This document shows, one piece after another, positions 23,775-32,903 of a stretch of DNA of 64,000 nucleotides. Every line of letters begins with the position of its first letter. Within the stretch, counting starts at the first letter, position 1. Made by a program: the position numbers and the translations under genes. Origin of the DNA: Gigaspora margarita (Eukaryota; Glomeromycota; Glomeromycetes; Diversisporales; Gigasporaceae); the NCBI GenBank assembly GCA_009809945.1, contig WTPW01000013.1, positions 312,610 through 376,609 on the forward strand, given 5' to 3'. The notes under the pieces are model-generated. The model was given only the letters and a program-made list of their open reading frames with translations, ran no database searches and was not told the origin of the DNA.

Positions 23775-24079
23775 GGAAAGAAACCAGCTTGGTCTTCTTT
23801 ACTCAAAGTTAGACAATTTAATTGTTAAGCATTCTTGACAAGGCATACAATGGCCGGTTAATGATCATTTGGGGTTTAATCGCAATGATTACAAAATTCT
23901 TAGCAAGTTAAGAATCTAAAGTGAAACAGAAAGTTGTTTTGGCAGGTCGCATTGGGCATTAGCTTGGTGAGTCATTATTAGATAGAACAATAAACAGGTA
24001 GAGTATACGATAGTGTAATTTACTTTGTAGTTCAAATAATTAATAAAGACAGGACTGCTTAAATTAAAAAAAAAAAAAA

Positions 24080-24319
24080 TTGAATGATAATAAAATTTTA
24101 TTTTACAAACTTTATTATTATTCAATTTTGAAAACTATGCAAATTTTTGTAATTTAACTATGAATATATTTGAAATATGTTAATATTTTTTAAATTAATT
24201 TATATAAGCACAAATTACCTCAGTTGAGTTTAAAAGTTGTTGGATTATTAGGGAAGTTGATGTAACAATTCAATAAATTAATAGAGTTGATAGAAGAGAG
24301 AATAGATGTGAGATAGAGG
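24080..24319. other. Intergenic 3' flank of LINE
   Basis: AT-rich DNA directly after the LINE A tail. It starts TTGAATGATAATAAA, a candidate for one half of the LINE target duplication. Confidence 0.4.
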
Positions 24320-24986
24320 ATGGTAGAAAATAAGTTGTTTACTACATTAGATGTCTCTGAACAACAATTGTTTGTTGAGGTATGCTTAATAAGATTTTGA
24401 ATAATTTCGTAAATTTTTATAATTGCCTAAAGTGTAGTGAGGACTCACCTGTTACAGTAAACTTGAATGCACATCTATGCAATGTTAGTTAGCAATATCC
24501 AATAAAATTTAAGAATTGACAGGACCCATGATGATCTGCAGTCAGTATAACAATTGTTTAATAGACTGTTTTCATATTACACATGTGCATTATTTCACAT
24601 ATTCATATGGCTATTAATTAAAAATTATGTATTCATATTGCTTGTTAAAATGTATAACAATAACATTTAAGAATTTTATTTAACTAATTTTTAATATTAG
24701 ATTTTTTTCGCTTTAGATCTAAATCAAATTCTGATTTTCTAGTGTTAAGTTAATTTATAATCTATAATTTGAATATAATTTTATGTATATTTTAACACAA
24801 TAGTCAACTGTTAAGAGTGCCACTAATGCCTTAATAAAACAAACTGCCTACCCTATTCAACAAGAACTTAAAGAGGCAGTTGAATATTATTTGAACAAAA
24901 ATAATTGGAACTTTTTAAAAGATTTTGGAAATAAGAAAAGTAAATGGAACACATATTATAAAAAAACTTTAAAATCCAGTAAATAA
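24320..24986 (+). CDS. Possible two-exon small gene, 80 aa
   Basis: Exon A 24320-24379 starts at ATG and ends GAG before a GTATGC donor. Exon B 24804-24986 follows an ACAATAG acceptor and ends in TAA. The phase is 0, and the 424-base intron is long for this window. Exon B reads like protein (QQELKEAVEYYLNKNNWNFL) rather than translated AT-rich noise. No family is recognised. A further open stretch (LLDAMHSKHSTLTTKIKDAV) lies after a TTATAG at 25050 in a frame that cannot be joined simply, so the model may be incomplete or a fossil. Confidence 0.2.
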
Positions 24987-25204
24987 TTATAATTATATTT
25001 ATATTTTTAATTTTTTTTATATTAATTTGTTTAATTATTATTATAGCTTCTTGATGCAATGCATTCCAAACACAGCACTCTAACTACTAAGATTAAAGAT
25101 GCAGTATTTGTAATATATGGGATAGCATGCTAGACAAGATCAACAGCAATGCTATCCCCAAAGAAGTCCATAACAGTCAGCCGATATGTCACATGAAAAT
25201 TTTT

Positions 25205-26146
25205 TACATATAAAATTTATAAAAAAAAATTACTATAAGCTTTGATTTCATGATGTTTCTTCCCCTACATATTAACTTAAAATTAAATTTTTTTGGGAAT
25301 ATAGAACAAGGGGCGAAGAAAAAATTGAGCTTAAAAATCGGATTAAAATTTCGCCGTTTTTGCACAAAATGAAAATGTAACTTCGCCAAAAACAAATATT
25401 TGCTGATTTTAAGATGAGAAGCATATGTAAAAATATGCTCTGAACAACTTTACTTAGGCGACGGAAGTATGTTACCTTGTAAGAAAAGTGGGTTATCTAT
25501 GTACTAAAGTTAAAATTTATCAGTTTTCTTGATTGAACTTTTTTTCCTTATTAGGTAACCTACTTTGGGCTCTTAAGCAAAGTTGTTCGGCATGTAATTT
25601 TACATCACGATTGAGGTTGGAACGCGCTTTCGGACCTTTTACTAGTGAAAAATGGGGTTAAAGTTAGAAAAAAATTTTTTTCTAACTTTAACCCCATTTT
25701 TCACTAGTAAAGGGTCTAAAAAGTGCGTTTAAACCTCAATTGTAATGTAAAATTACATGCCGAACAACTTTGCTTAAGAGCCCAAAGTAGGTTACCTAAT
25801 AAGGAAAAAAAGTTCAATCAAGAAAACTGATAAATTTTAATTTTAGTACATAGATAACCCACTTTTCTTACAAGGTAACATACTTCTGTCGCCTAAGTAA
25901 AGTTGTTCAGAGCATATTTTTACATATGCTTCTCATCTTAAAATCAGCAAATATTTGTTTTTGGCGAAGTTACATTTTCATTTTGTGCAAAAACGGCAAA
26001 ATTTTAATCTGATTTTTAAGCTCAATTTTTTCTTCTCCCCTTGTTCTATATTCCCGAAAATTTAAGTTAATATGTAGGGGAAGAAACATCATGAAATCAA
26101 AGCTTATAGTAATTTTAAATGTTTTTTTTATAAATTTATATATAAC
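25205..26146. mobile_element. 0.94-kb near-perfect palindrome (foldback element)
   Basis: Two arms of about 470 bases each are inverted copies with only scattered differences, meeting near 25675 at AAAAAAATTTTTTT. Landmarks seen in both arms are the CATCATGAAATCAAAGCTTA end, TTCGCCAAAAACAAATATTT, GTAAGAAAAGTGGGTTATCT and ACTAGTGAAAAATGGGGTTA. Differences are mostly single transitions. There is almost no loop. Transcription in either direction would give a long double-stranded RNA. Open frames inside it are shadows of the repeat. Confidence 0.85.
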
Positions 26147-26442
26147 AAAAAACTCAATCATAAATAGTGTGACAAATCAGTTGACTGATAAGTGGAAGCA
26201 ATCCACCAAAACAAAAGCTGCATATTCTAAATTATTTTCACCAATTATCATAAATGACTCAAATGATATGTTTATTTCTCATATTTTAATAAAATTTTGG
26301 CCTAAAGGAGGATGTGAAAAATAACTTGTTGGCTTTTGCAATTGGTATAGCCCAAGCTCTACTAAGCTATAAATACAAAAAAATAACTATAGATGAAAAA
26401 GTCATAAAAGACCGAATTGAAAAAAATTTGGTAAAAATTTAA
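26091..26442 (+). pseudogene. Hypothetical ORF starting in the palindrome, frameshifted
   Basis: The ATG at 26091 lies in the right arm of the palindrome. The frame reads 77 codons to 26324. A frame one base off then continues as KEDVKNNLLAFAIGIAQALL to TAA at 26440-26442; a single extra T in the TTTT run near 26293 would join them. An AAATAG at 26161-26166 could alternatively be a splice acceptor, making the true first exon something else. The second part resembles real protein, but I recognise no family. Confidence 0.2.
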
Positions 26443-27275
26443 AGTTTTATAGTTAGGAAAAAATTTCAAATATTCTTACAATATAAGAAATAATCAAAAT
26501 TTTTCATAAATTTTTTTTGTATTATATAATTAATTATATATTGTACATTTTTATAGGCTATAAGTGTTTGTAAAGCACTGCTAGCACCTTTATAATACAA
26601 AGTGCCCATAACGAATAAAGCTCAAGTTTTTTAAAATTCTGTTACAAAACTCAATATTTCAGCAGATAATACATTGATATCATGAATTACTGTTAAAATT
26701 TCTCATATAAAACTTGTGCAGGATTAGAGTTGAATAGTTCACATTGGAATTATTATGGTTTATATCTTGTATTACTGTTATAAACCTACTATTCTGGCAA
26801 TACATAGTATGTGACTTGCTAATGCATTAACATTATCTACATCTTAGTTAATCTAACTTCAAAGATACAAAGTGCCCATAATAAATGAATACAGAGCTCA
26901 CTATTAATGCTGAAAAGGTGAATTATTTTGTATTAGAATTACTGTATTTCTATCATAAATTACTATAAAAAATTTTATAATTTTATATTAATTAACTTTA
27001 TTAATTAATTTAATTATAAAATTATAAGACTTCAACAAAAAGTAGTTCCCTAGAAATACCCAAAAAACCACAAAAAAGTCAAAAAAAGATAAAAAGTTTA
27101 AAAAACTGCTATGAACATAGCAGTTAAATTAAAACAACCAGCTGTAAAAAAATCTGCTAAAAAGGATGATAATAAAGAGTTAGGAGTAGGAGAAGAAAAA
27201 ACTAGTAAAGATACTAAATAGCATAGTGTTAACCTATTTTAAATTTTTTAAAAATTATGAATTTGTTTTATAATA
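26443..27275. other. Intergenic with dispersed repeat
   Basis: ATACAAAGTGCCCATAA occurs at about 26598 and 26867. The block GGCAATACATAGTATGTGACTTGC..AACATTATC at about 26800-26890 is a diverged relative of 9012-9110. A Lys-rich open stretch of 36 codons starts at 27112; it is too short to support. Confidence 0.4.
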
Positions 27276-27622
27276 AGAAAAAAAGTGTTTGTCACCGGCA
27301 GTGACTGTCACCGGAACATGATTGACCAATTAGATCATTTAATGTTATGATCAAAACAAAACAAAGCATCAAAACTTACTATTGTTAGGGTCAGGGTTAG
27401 GGCCATAGTTAGAGTTGGGATAAAGCTTTGTATATAGTAAAATTTTGCAAGGAATTTTTTTTCACATAAAAAAAAGTAGGTTCATAGACAAAATTTTAAG
27501 TTAGAAGCGATTTTTCAAAAAAATCAAAGTTTTTGTATTTTTCACATTACACATGATCCTTTGATCTAATTGGTTGATCATACTCCAGTGACTGTCACCG
27601 CCGGTGACAAATAGATTCACTC
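27276..27622. mobile_element. 347-bp MITE, hAT-like
   Basis: Terminal inverted repeats of about 60 bases share TTGTCACCGGC.GTGACTGTCA and ACCAATTAGATCA. The flanks are TTATAATA on both sides (27268-27275 and 27623-27630), an 8-bp duplication as made by hAT transposases, though AT-rich enough to be partly chance. The interior is non-coding. Confidence 0.7.
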
Positions 27623-27779
27623 TTATAATAAAATAAATATGTGCATAAACACATGATAATCAAAAAAATTCTCTATATAAACAATGATCATTATTTTTTT
27701 AACTTTATTTACAAATTTGAAATAACAACAAGTTATCTTTCTAAAACTTTTTTATTTAGTTCATATTATACAAAAGTTT

Positions 27780-28560
27780 TCAAGCAAAATTTATTTTGAT
27801 GAAAGACTTTGCAGACTTTGTAGCCAAAAAATATTTTCTATAAATATTAGAAACTATTTTTGTTGTTTACTTACTAAGGCTTTATTATTTGGTTTATAAT
27901 ATATGAAAGTTTTTGAAACATTTTACAAGAATACCTTTGCAAAAAAACAACTAACTTTTTGAAATCTTGCGCAAGCCAACCCAAATTTCTTCCAATACTT
28001 TGCAAAAACACAACTGATTTTTTTATTTATTTTTTTATTTCATGTGTTTTGTTTTTGTTTTTTTGTTTTATTTTTAAAATTTTTTTTATTAATTTATTTT
28101 ATTTTGTCACTTTGTGACAACAGAACTCTTACTTTTAGCACTTTGCAACAAAACAATCCTAGACTTTTTTGGTACTCACAACTTTTTTGGCATTTTGCAA
28201 GAACATTAACCCAGCTTTCACTATTTTTGAATTTGCAAAAACATGAACTTTTACTTCAAAAAAATGAAGAATTTAGGCTTTGTTTATTTTTTTTATTCAG
28301 GTTGCTTACATTTTATGTTTTCATTTGTTTTTTTTACTTATTTTTTTTATTTTATTTATTTCTGATTTCTTCAACACTTTGTGACTTTTTTGGCACTTTA
28401 CAAGAATATTACCTTTAACTTTTCTAGCATCTTGCAAAAAGATACTAGATTTCTTTAGCAATTTGTAAAAACACCAACACTTCTAAGAAATGTCTTTTTT
28501 ATTTTTTTCACTTCTCTACTATTTTAGGAAGTATTTAGAAAAAGAGAGTGAAATGAAGTT
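27780..28560. repeat. Low-complexity T-rich repeat block with CTTTGCAA motifs
   Basis: Phrases such as TTTGCAAGAA, GCATTTTGCAAGA and GCACTTTGCAAC recur between long T runs. A very similar block lies at about 56500-57480, including TTTTATTTATTTCTGA.TTTCTTC. The 124-codon frame across it (28044-28418) is Phe/Leu-rich translation of T runs and is not taken as a gene. Confidence 0.5.
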
Positions 28561-28636
28561 ATAGCCAAAACAAAAGAAATAGCCAAAGTAAAGACAATAG
28601 AAAACAAAGAAGCAAAGATAATAGCTAACTGTGGGG

Positions 28637-29316
28637 CAGTGATAGTAAATGACCTGATTATTTGCTCAAAATTCAAATGAACAAGTTATTTGAATAAATG
28701 CCCATGTCATTTGGGTCATTAGATCATTTGGTCATTTGCATACAATGTAATTTTATTGGTTAGGTTGCTAATATAAAAGTTACTAAACATTAATTAATAA
28801 TCATTGCTACATATAAAAGTCAAAATTCTATTAAGTTAATCATTAATTATGTTTTAAGAAAAGTTTGTTCAGGAAGACAAATTGCATATATTTTGAAAAT
28901 TTTAAATAATTAGATAACTTTTTATTAAACTATTTTGATATTTTACTTTTACTTAAAAAAAAATTTAAATTTTTTAAAAAAATGTAAATCACAAAAATAA
29001 CTTAATAAAAAGTTATTTAAATTATATGAAAAAATTCTTAAAATTTATGCAATTTGTTCTTCTGAACAACTTTATTTAAGGCATAAAAGTCAATTAACTT
29101 AGTATAATTTTAACTTTAATATGTAGCTATGATTATCAATCATATTGTATAAAAATTATTTTGTCTAATAATCAATTTTGATTGGTTTAAAAATATTAGA
29201 TTATCAGTTAACAAATGTAAATGACCTTCTAGGATCATTTGGTTTTTGAAATGACCTGTGACTAGTCATTTGTCATTTGGATCATTTGGGTTATTTCAGG
29301 TTATTTACTATCCCTG
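28637..29316. mobile_element. 680-bp hAT-like non-autonomous element
   Basis: It starts CAGTGATAGTAAATGACC and ends with the inverse of CAGGGATAGTAAATAACC. Perfect 8-bp duplications CTGTGGGG flank it at 28629-28636 and 29317-29324. The subterminal regions repeat CATTTGG and ATGACC many times. No transposase is encoded. Confidence 0.85.
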
Positions 29317-29484
29317 CTGTGGGGTGGGCAAAAATAAGTGTGTAGGTCTAGTTTTTTGTATATTGTAATTGAATTAGATATGATAAAGTGTGAAAGTAGT
29401 TTAAAATATTTGTAATAATGTAAAATAATACTATATAATAATGTAATATATAATAAAATATATAAAAATATATATTTAATAAAT

Positions 29485-29728
29485 GTAAATAAAGGCTAAC
29501 AGCCTCCGCCTGTGGACATTTAAATAACTCTCAGTAAGTTGAGGGCTTTAAAAAGAGGGAAACAGCTGTCACAGCAGGTCACACCTGGGCTTCGTTGAAG
29601 TCAAGTGAGTTTTTATTAGATAGAGGAAAGTTGAAAATATAATGTATTATATAGTAAACTCAAACTTGTATGTTTAAATCCTTATAATAAAAGCAGGGCC
29701 TCTAGTTAAAAAAAATAAAAAATAAATG
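29485..29728 (+). mobile_element. 5'-truncated SINE-related fragment
   Basis: It shares AGGTCACA.CTGGG and TGAAGTCA with the 3' half of the SINE at 29757-30297, and like it ends in an A-rich tail after TATAATAAA. No tRNA-like head is present, which fits 5' truncation. Confidence 0.4.
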
Positions 29729-29756
29729 TAAATAATATAATAAATAAATAAAAAAA

Positions 29757-30297
29757 GTCCTCCGGGCTGATAGCATAGTGGTTATGCTCTGAGAATACAA
29801 ATCGCAAGGTTGCCAGTTCAATTCCTCCCAAAGGCGAAATAAAAAAGCTAGCCAATTAGAGAACTGAAACACTGTGGGAAGACAGGTACCCAGGACATCA
29901 TATGACGAACTTAATTGGGCAGCCATTATTTTGAGAATTTGTAGTTGTGAAAAAAATCGTGCTAGGACCCCAATTTGGAATAACTGAAGTCACAAGATGT
30001 AATGTAAGGCCCAAGTCTGGATTTACATGATACTACATAAATTCGTGGCATCGCTGACCCGTCTAGGTGAAATACTGGTTCAGTGTTCGGTGTGTGACCT
30101 CTCCGGGGGTCACTGCGGTAGGTCACATCTAGGTGCTATTAGTAGTAACCAGGTGAAGTCAGGCTTTCTGTAAAACATGTTAACTTAGTTAATAAAATGT
30201 AATACCCTCTGGGGTTCACATAAAGATTTATAATAAAGTTACGGTAAGATTTGCCAAAGCTTAAAAAAAATAAAAATAAAAATAGATAAAAAAAAAT
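29757..30297 (+). mobile_element. tRNA-derived SINE
   Basis: The head has a perfect pol III A box, TAGCATAGTGG (29771-29781), and a B box AGTTCAATTCC (29815-29825) at tRNA-like spacing. A body and an A-rich tail follow. The second copy at 42056-42672 shares the head (GGTTATGCTC.GAG, TGCCAGTTCAA.TCCT) and the body phrase AACTGAAGTCACAAGATGTA. It would be copied by a partner LINE. Confidence 0.7.
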
Positions 30298-30302
30298 CTA
30301 AA

Positions 30303-30493
30303 TAGTGCCCCTGTGCATTTTGTTCCTCCAATATACTAATAATTAATTTTGTTTAGATTGATGTTAGGGTTAGAATTAGAGTTAAAATTAGTACAGAATT
30401 GCGAGAGGATCATTTTTTGTTAAAAGTGCAACAGGGTTACCCTAGTAAAATTTTAAGACATCAAAATAGGGTGCACAATGTGCATGGGGCACT
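30303..30493. mobile_element. 191-bp MITE
   Basis: TAGTGCCCCTGTGCATTTTG at the left matches the inverse of the right end (CAGTGCCCCATGCACATTGT). It lies six bases from another MITE. No clear target duplication is seen. Confidence 0.6.
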
Positions 30494-30499
30494 GTTTAG

Positions 30500-30727
30500 C
30501 AGTGTCTGAAATTGGGTTGCAGAATCTGCAGACTGCAACAAATATTAAATTTCTGCAACCAAAATCTGAAGTACATATGCGAATTCTGCACATAAATTTG
30601 CAAAATTTACTAATAAATTTTGATTAAATGTTAAGTGTGCAACTAAATTTTTACATACTTTTATAATCTGCAAATTTTTTTTTGGTTGCAGCCTGCAACT
30701 AAATTAAAAGTTGAATTTCAGATACTG
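30500..30727. mobile_element. 228-bp MITE, hAT-like
   Basis: The ends CAGTGTCTGAAATT and CAGTATCTGAAATT (inverse) are flanked by CTGTTTAG and CTGTCTAG, an 8-bp duplication with one change. Subterminal TTGCAG motifs are mirrored. It is non-coding. Confidence 0.75.
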
Positions 30728-31496
30728 CTGTCTAGTCTAGTTCATAAATAAATATATAATTTTATATTAAATTGTGAAAACTTGCAAAATATTGCGAAAA
30801 CCTGTAAAAAAACATGATTATGTGAATATGTATATTATAATTTTTTAAAAAATTTTGAAAATTTGCAAAAATATGCAAAATATTGTGAAATATTGCTAGT
30901 TGTCACAAGTTACAATGTTTGTTGTTTGTAATCTCATAGTTTTATGCATGTTTTCATTAATTTTTGGCTAATTACGTTTCACTATATTTTGAATTTACTA
31001 TGCTGTAAATGTTCATAATTATTATACTTTCGTAATACTCTGAAGTTACTATAGCATAAACTTTTGTAATTATTATCCTATGTAATACTCTGAACTAATT
31101 ATAAGTTTTCGTAAGTTTACACTCACGTAAAAACTTACAGAGGTTTACATATTTTTTTTTTGCTGATGTATATGCAGGTATAACAACTAGTGTATGACCT
31201 TTGGGTGGCTGCTTAAATAGGCAACAATGTTGCAGGTAGGGGCTAGTTGTACTTTCATCAATATAACAAATGCCAGTAATCCCATGTGGATTAGTGATGG
31301 CCCTAATATTTTGAATATAATTTTCTAAATCCCAAGATGGACACTTTAACAACAAAAAAAAAATCTAAAATTTACTAAATTTTGATTATTTTAAAAAGTA
31401 TTGCATAAAATTTTATGATCTTTTTTTATTTAAAATATATAGATTTAATAAATTTGTAGTTTTATTTTTAGCTTAGATCATTCAAAGTTGATTATT
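30728..31496. other. Intergenic with a shared repeat segment
   Basis: The segment at about 31180-31260 (GTATAACAACTAGTGTATGACC..GGTGGCTGCTTAAATAGGCA) is a diverged relative of the 3' part of the SINE copy at about 42510-42590. An 86-codon minus-strand frame (31355-31095) covers it. Because the same sequence lies in a SINE body, it is not taken as a gene. Confidence 0.4.
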
Positions 31497-31691
31497 AGGT
31501 TAATGTCAATATTTAGGCTCAGGCATGGCGGAAATTTAAACAAACACATATAGTTCTAAGAATATTTAATCACATCTCATTGGTCAACATTGATCACATG
31601 ATTAATGAAGTTTATGCTGCGTTGTGATTGGCTTGTTTAATTTCGGGAGAGGGCAGTTAAGCAAGGGGATGATGTTAACCTAATAATCAAC
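31497..31691. mobile_element. 195-bp MITE
   Basis: Perfect inverted ends GTTGATTATTAGGTTAA. The core (AAATTTAAACAAACA..CATTGGTCAACA..GATTGGCTTGTTTAATT) is similar to that of the element at 51343-51593, although the ends differ. Confidence 0.7.
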
Positions 31692-32903
31692 TAGAAATGG
31701 CATTAATATCTTTTAAATTTAGCTCTATATAAATTTTTAAAAAGTGCCACAATATTATGGTAGGCCACTGTCATTTCATAATATGATATTATGTACGTAC
31801 GGAGTACCCTAGCCATGGCAAAAAAATTCGGGTCTCGTGTTAACCTTTAAATTTATTAGAATTAGTGTTGTTTATAGTAAAATCGATTTTAGTTAGTGCG
31901 CAGAAGGTTGTTTCTTATGAAGTTTGTCGAGAAATAAGTGATTCCTTCTAATTTTCTTTAGAACTGCAGGTTGTCACGTGACCTGCTATGGATAGGGTAC
32001 TCGTTTATGTATGTACAAAGTAACACGAATATCAAATCATATAAGTACATTAGCTACACTAGCACAGCGCATTAATATGTGAAATCATACGCCCAATCAA
32101 AGGCAAGTTTTTGTTTACACCATAAAGATGGCGGTTAACCATACACTCCGTTATGAAAGCATGACTATGTTCCAGGTATTAGATTTTTTAATATATTTTT
32201 ATTGCCTTCTATAGCGTTCTTATAATTTTATTTATTATTTATTTATTTTATTTATTATTTATTTATTTTTAATTCGTACAGGAGTATTTTTTTTTAATAT
32301 AACCTTGGATTTCTATTTGCGATAATGTTCTTAGGTTTAAGTTACTGCGATTTCGTATTAATGTATTTTTTAATGTATCATAAAGTCACAGTAACATAAT
32401 ATCGCAATATAGAACTAATGTATAAGCATTATATCGTAAAATTATAATATATATAGTATATTTTATAAAATAATATGATTTAACTAAATTTTAAATTATA
32501 CGCAATCTACATTACAAAGACAACTTTAATTTTGAAATTTATTCTAATAATAATAATAAATACATATTGCATGTTATACGTATTAATTTTTACTTTCATT
32601 ATATAAAAATAAATCATATTTTATACAAAGTTTATGTATGGTATTAGTCGTAGTTCATTATTTTATTATTAATAATTGACATGATATTTTAACTCGAATA
32701 ATTACTTTAGTACTATATAAATATAAATTTATATTTTTTGCATCTCTCTCTCGCCCACAAAAAGTCTGCTGCAAATTTTAACGAATATAATAAATATGAA
32801 TTTAATTTAAATCTAATATTATTGCAAAAATATATTTAAATATAATTTAATGTAATTTACAACTGTTTATATAACTACATATTTTATATTCTAATTTATT
32901 ATA
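31692..32903. other. Intergenic, possible first exon at 32128-32175
   Basis: Mostly AT-rich. ATG at 32128 in a strong context (AAAGATGGCG) opens 16 codons (MAVNHTLRYESMTMFQ) ending CAG before GTATTA, a good donor. No second exon can be identified before the BTB-LRR gene. It may be a gene start left behind, or chance. Confidence 0.35.

Larger units (their letters stand above)
16406..24079 (+). mobile_element. Nearly full-length, decayed non-LTR retrotransposon (LINE)
   Basis: In order on the plus strand: ORF1 with an RRM-like domain (to 17969), an exonuclease-endonuclease-phosphatase type endonuclease (18381-), reverse transcriptase with YADD at 20798-20809, RNase H (about 22386-22800), and a Cys/His zinc motif near 23190-23240. 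A 3' tail of A residues follows at 24067-24079. The order endonuclease-RT-RNase H-zinc motif fits the RNase H-bearing LINE clades (I/Tad-like). The left limit is a guess based on an AATTGAATAATAAT phrase at about 16391-16404 resembling the sequence just after the A tail, a possible target-site duplication. Many stops and several frameshifts show it is dead. Confidence 0.8.

Noticed and set aside
25204..25395. Minus-strand ORF in the palindrome
   Set aside because: Mirror of the sequence at 25970-26161; both are arms of the same inverted repeat.
27112..27222. Short Lys-rich ORF (MNIAVKLKQPAVKKSAKK)
   Set aside because: 36 codons with biased composition; no neighbour or domain to support it.
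28044..28418. 124-codon Phe/Leu-rich ORF
   Set aside because: T-run translation in a low-complexity block that is repeated at 56.5-57.5 kb.
31095..31355. 86-codon minus-strand ORF
   Set aside because: Its sequence is related to a SINE body segment at about 42510-42590; coding potential is unlikely.
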